DNA of 14,593 bases from Candidatus Scatousia excrementipullorum (lineage in GTDB: Bacteria > Cyanobacteriota > Vampirovibrionia > Gastranaerophilales > Gastranaerophilaceae), in contig JADIND010000039.1 in NCBI GenBank assembly GCA_017694215.1, positions 1-14,593 of the forward strand, in the 5' to 3' direction. Below, one piece after another: positions 12,962-14,593 of this stretch; within the stretch, counting starts at the first letter, position 1, and the number at the start of each line of letters is the position of its first letter. The position numbers and the translations under genes were made by a program. The notes below the pieces were generated by a model. That model saw only the letters and a list, made by a program, of their open reading frames with translations, had not been told where the DNA came from and searched no databases.

Positions 12962-13903
12962 TTACGAATATTTATTTATAAGTTTTGAAAATTTTAAGTA
13001 CATGTCGCGTATATTTTCACCTTCACGGAAAGCATTTGCTTCTAATAAGTTATTTTTGTATTCCTTCATTATTTGTTCAAAATAAGAAGATACTACATTT
13101 ATTCCGTTAAGCATACCGGGACTCTTATAATTTCTGGCTGCTTCCATATATTTTTTTGCTTCTTCATATTCGGGTGTATTTTGGAGGATTTTACCTTTTT
13201 CCTTGACTATTTCATCAAGAAATCCTGTTTTTTCGACTAGTTTACTTTTGCATTTTTCAATAAATAATTGGAGTTTTTCTTTTGGAATTTCATCAAATTT
13301 AGATGTATTAAATTCCTGAGAGCAATATAAAGGATTCATTTTTAAGTGAGTTATTGCTCTTTGAGCGTATGCATCCAGTAATGCATCTTTTCCGAAAGCT
13401 CGATACATCATTTCTGTTTGTTTTGCGTGTTCCAATTCGTGACGAATAAAGTTAAACTGGTCAGCTTTGGTTTTTAAACCTCCAAGACATAATTCTATGC
13501 TATCAAAACTTGATTTACAGCTTGCTTGATGCGGTTTTATAATAAGTTCCGGTTTTTTAGCCAGCCCAACAGCATCTGCAAGTTTGTTATATGCAGCTTT
13601 TATAAACTCCTCTCCATTTAGTTTGTTCGTATCTTTAAAAATTCGCAAATAGGTTTCATTCATTTCTCCGTTATTAATTAATTCTTGAAATTTAGCTTCC
13701 AGTTTTGCTGTATTTTTTCCTCTGATGCCGAAATATATTGCCGTTCCAAGTAGTGCAAGAGCAGCAGTTCCGGCTATAATTTTTGAGGTATTACTAATAG
13801 GCTTTTTCTCATTGGTTTTACCCTGTGTTTCATTCGTTAACGAAGAAGATTTATTCATGCTTTGCACTGAAACTGAAGGTTGAACAATAGAATTTAATTG
13901 CAT
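12962..13903 (-). CDS. Membrane-anchored HExxH zincin-like protein, unknown family
   Basis: A 313-residue protein I cannot assign to a named family. Residues 1-40 are a polar, Ser/Asn/Lys-rich segment, followed by one hydrophobic helix at about 41-60 (KIIAGTAALALLGTAIYFGI) and RGK, so it is single-pass, probably with the larger C-terminal part cytoplasmic or periplasmic depending on orientation. IRHELEHAKQ (153-162) carries HExxH: H155, E156, H159. A possible third ligand is E288 in LLEANAFREGEN, in the arrangement of gluzincins. The rest is helical and Lys-rich. This suggests a protease or peptidase, though the substrate is unknown. AAAGG lies nine bases before the ATG. It lies divergent from dnaA, with a 138-base spacer. 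Confidence 0.8.
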   Translation of the reverse strand: MQLNSIVQPSVSVQSMNKSSSLTNETQGKTNEKKPISNTSKIIAGTAALALLGTAIYFGIRGKNTAKLEAKFQELINNGEMNETYLRIFKDTNKLNGEEFIKAAYNKLADAVGLAKKPELIIKPHQASCKSSFDSIELCLGGLKTKADQFNFIRHELEHAKQTEMMYRAFGKDALLDAYAQRAITHLKMNPLYCSQEFNTSKFDEIPKEKLQLFIEKCKSKLVEKTGFLDEIVKEKGKILQNTPEYEEAKKYMEAARNYKSPGMLNGINVVSSYFEQIMKEYKNNLLEANAFREGENIRDMYLKFSKLINKYS

Positions 13904-14041
13904 AAGATATTACCTTTAGATTCTACACATATATTTCAAAAATAAGTTGTAATAAATTTTGATAAATATTGCATTAATATTAAAATATTGTTACATTATC
14001 AAGGAAGTTTGTTATAGCTTTTTTTATAGTAAAATTATTTT

Positions 14042-14593
14042 ATGGATATTTCGGAAGCCAAAAAAATCTGGAGTGAGGTAAAGGTTATATTAAGGGATAC
14101 GATTCCCGACCATGCGTATTATACTTGGGTTGAGCCTATGGAAGCCGGAGGGTTTGACAATAACACTTTTAGTTTGATTACCGTCCATGCAATGGCTGTT
14201 CAGATTTTGAGGCAGAATTATTTTGCAAAATTTCATGAGGCGTTTAAAAAGGTTCTGAATCATGAAGTTGAAGTTACAATAACTTATGATAATGATTTTG
14301 CAACCCAATATGAGAAAGCAAGGAAAAAAGAAGAAAGAAACCGCTTGAGGGCAAAACTGCAAACGGATGGGACGGCATCTTCCGCAATGGATAATCTGGC
14401 TCAGATGCAGTCTGCCGCTAATCTTAACCTTAAATATAAGTTTGAAAATTTTGTTGTGGGGGAAAACAGCAGATTTGCTTATGCCGTTGCCTATTCAGTT
14501 GCTCAAAATCCTGCTAAAAAATATAATCCTTTATTTATTTACGGAGCATCCGGTCTAGGAAAAACACACTTGATGCAGGCTATAGGTCATTAT
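14042..14593 (+). CDS. dnaA: Chromosomal replication initiator DnaA (partial, 3' end off the window)
   Basis: The first 184 codons, translated by hand from ATG 14042. Domain I (1 to about 85) has the typical IWSEVKVIL...YYTWVEPME...AVQILRQNYFAKF pattern used for DnaA self-interaction and helicase loading. A linker rich in Lys, Glu and Ala follows to about 130. Domain III, the AAA+ ATPase, begins YKFENFVVGENSRFA and reaches the Walker A motif GASGLGKTH just before the edge. No Shine-Dalgarno precedes the ATG; a TAAAAT box ends six bases upstream, so the mRNA may be leaderless. The spacer to the left contains only one weak DnaA-box-like TTCTACACA (13921-13929), so an origin on this side is not supported. 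Confidence 0.94.
   Translation, partial: MDISEAKKIWSEVKVILRDTIPDHAYYTWVEPMEAGGFDNNTFSLITVHAMAVQILRQNYFAKFHEAFKKVLNHEVEVTITYDNDFATQYEKARKKEERNRLRAKLQTDGTASSAMDNLAQMQSAANLNLKYKFENFVVGENSRFAYAVAYSVAQNPAKKYNPLFIYGASGLGKTHLMQAIGHY

Noticed and set aside
13904..14041. Replication origin in the spacer before dnaA
   Set aside because: Only one weak box (TTCTACACA) and no cluster; AT-richness alone is normal here.

Overview
The window is AT-rich bacterial chromosome (roughly two-thirds A+T by eye) that uses the standard genetic code and mostly clear AGGAG-type ribosome binding sites. It carries flagellar rod genes, a FliA-type sigma factor, an OmpA/MotB-like periplasmic protein, a two-subunit-type L-serine dehydratase (common in fermentative anaerobes), RqcP and DnaA. 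My best guess is a flagellated gut member of Gastranaerophilales/Melainabacteria, the non-photosynthetic relatives of cyanobacteria. This rests on the gene mix and on the low-complexity N-terminus plus single membrane anchor of the 12962-13903 protein. It is an inference, not a demonstrated placement.

Left part (1-3273): the 5' two-thirds of sdaAB (minus) reads off the left edge from a good promoter. Then come an unrecognised 46-residue ORF, an approximately 370-base spacer holding a candidate minus-strand small RNA with a strong intrinsic terminator, and surE (plus). A 371-residue protein of unknown function follows; its Shine-Dalgarno sits inside a long hairpin. A possible 44-residue TTG-start ORF lies just downstream.

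Middle (3274-4026): a disturbed region. A very AT-rich three-helix membrane ORF (minus) lies beside a structured non-coding segment that begins with an 18-base copy of the 3' end of tRNA-Leu(GAG). The intact tRNA gene and its terminator lie about 200 bases further right. This looks like the scar of an integration event or a small dispersed repeat.

Flagellar block (4091-7387, minus): two FlgF/FlgG-family rod proteins, then flgB and flgC, tightly spaced, with a family 2 glycosyltransferase 33 bases behind flgC. Divergent from this, on plus, are a single M16-family peptidase homologue that has lost its zinc motif and an exported MotB/OmpA-like domain protein. The latter runs tail to tail, with a 4-base overlap, into a FliA-type sigma factor (minus). 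The cluster therefore holds rod structure, a possible glycosylation enzyme, a peptidoglycan-binding protein and the likely flagellar regulator.

Right part (10352-14593): a CNNM/CorC-type membrane transporter (minus), an exported calcineurin-like metallophosphoesterase (minus), RqcP for ribosome quality control (plus), a membrane-anchored HExxH zincin-like protein (minus), and the first 184 codons of dnaA (plus), which run off the right edge. No insertion sequence, CRISPR array or rRNA gene is visible.
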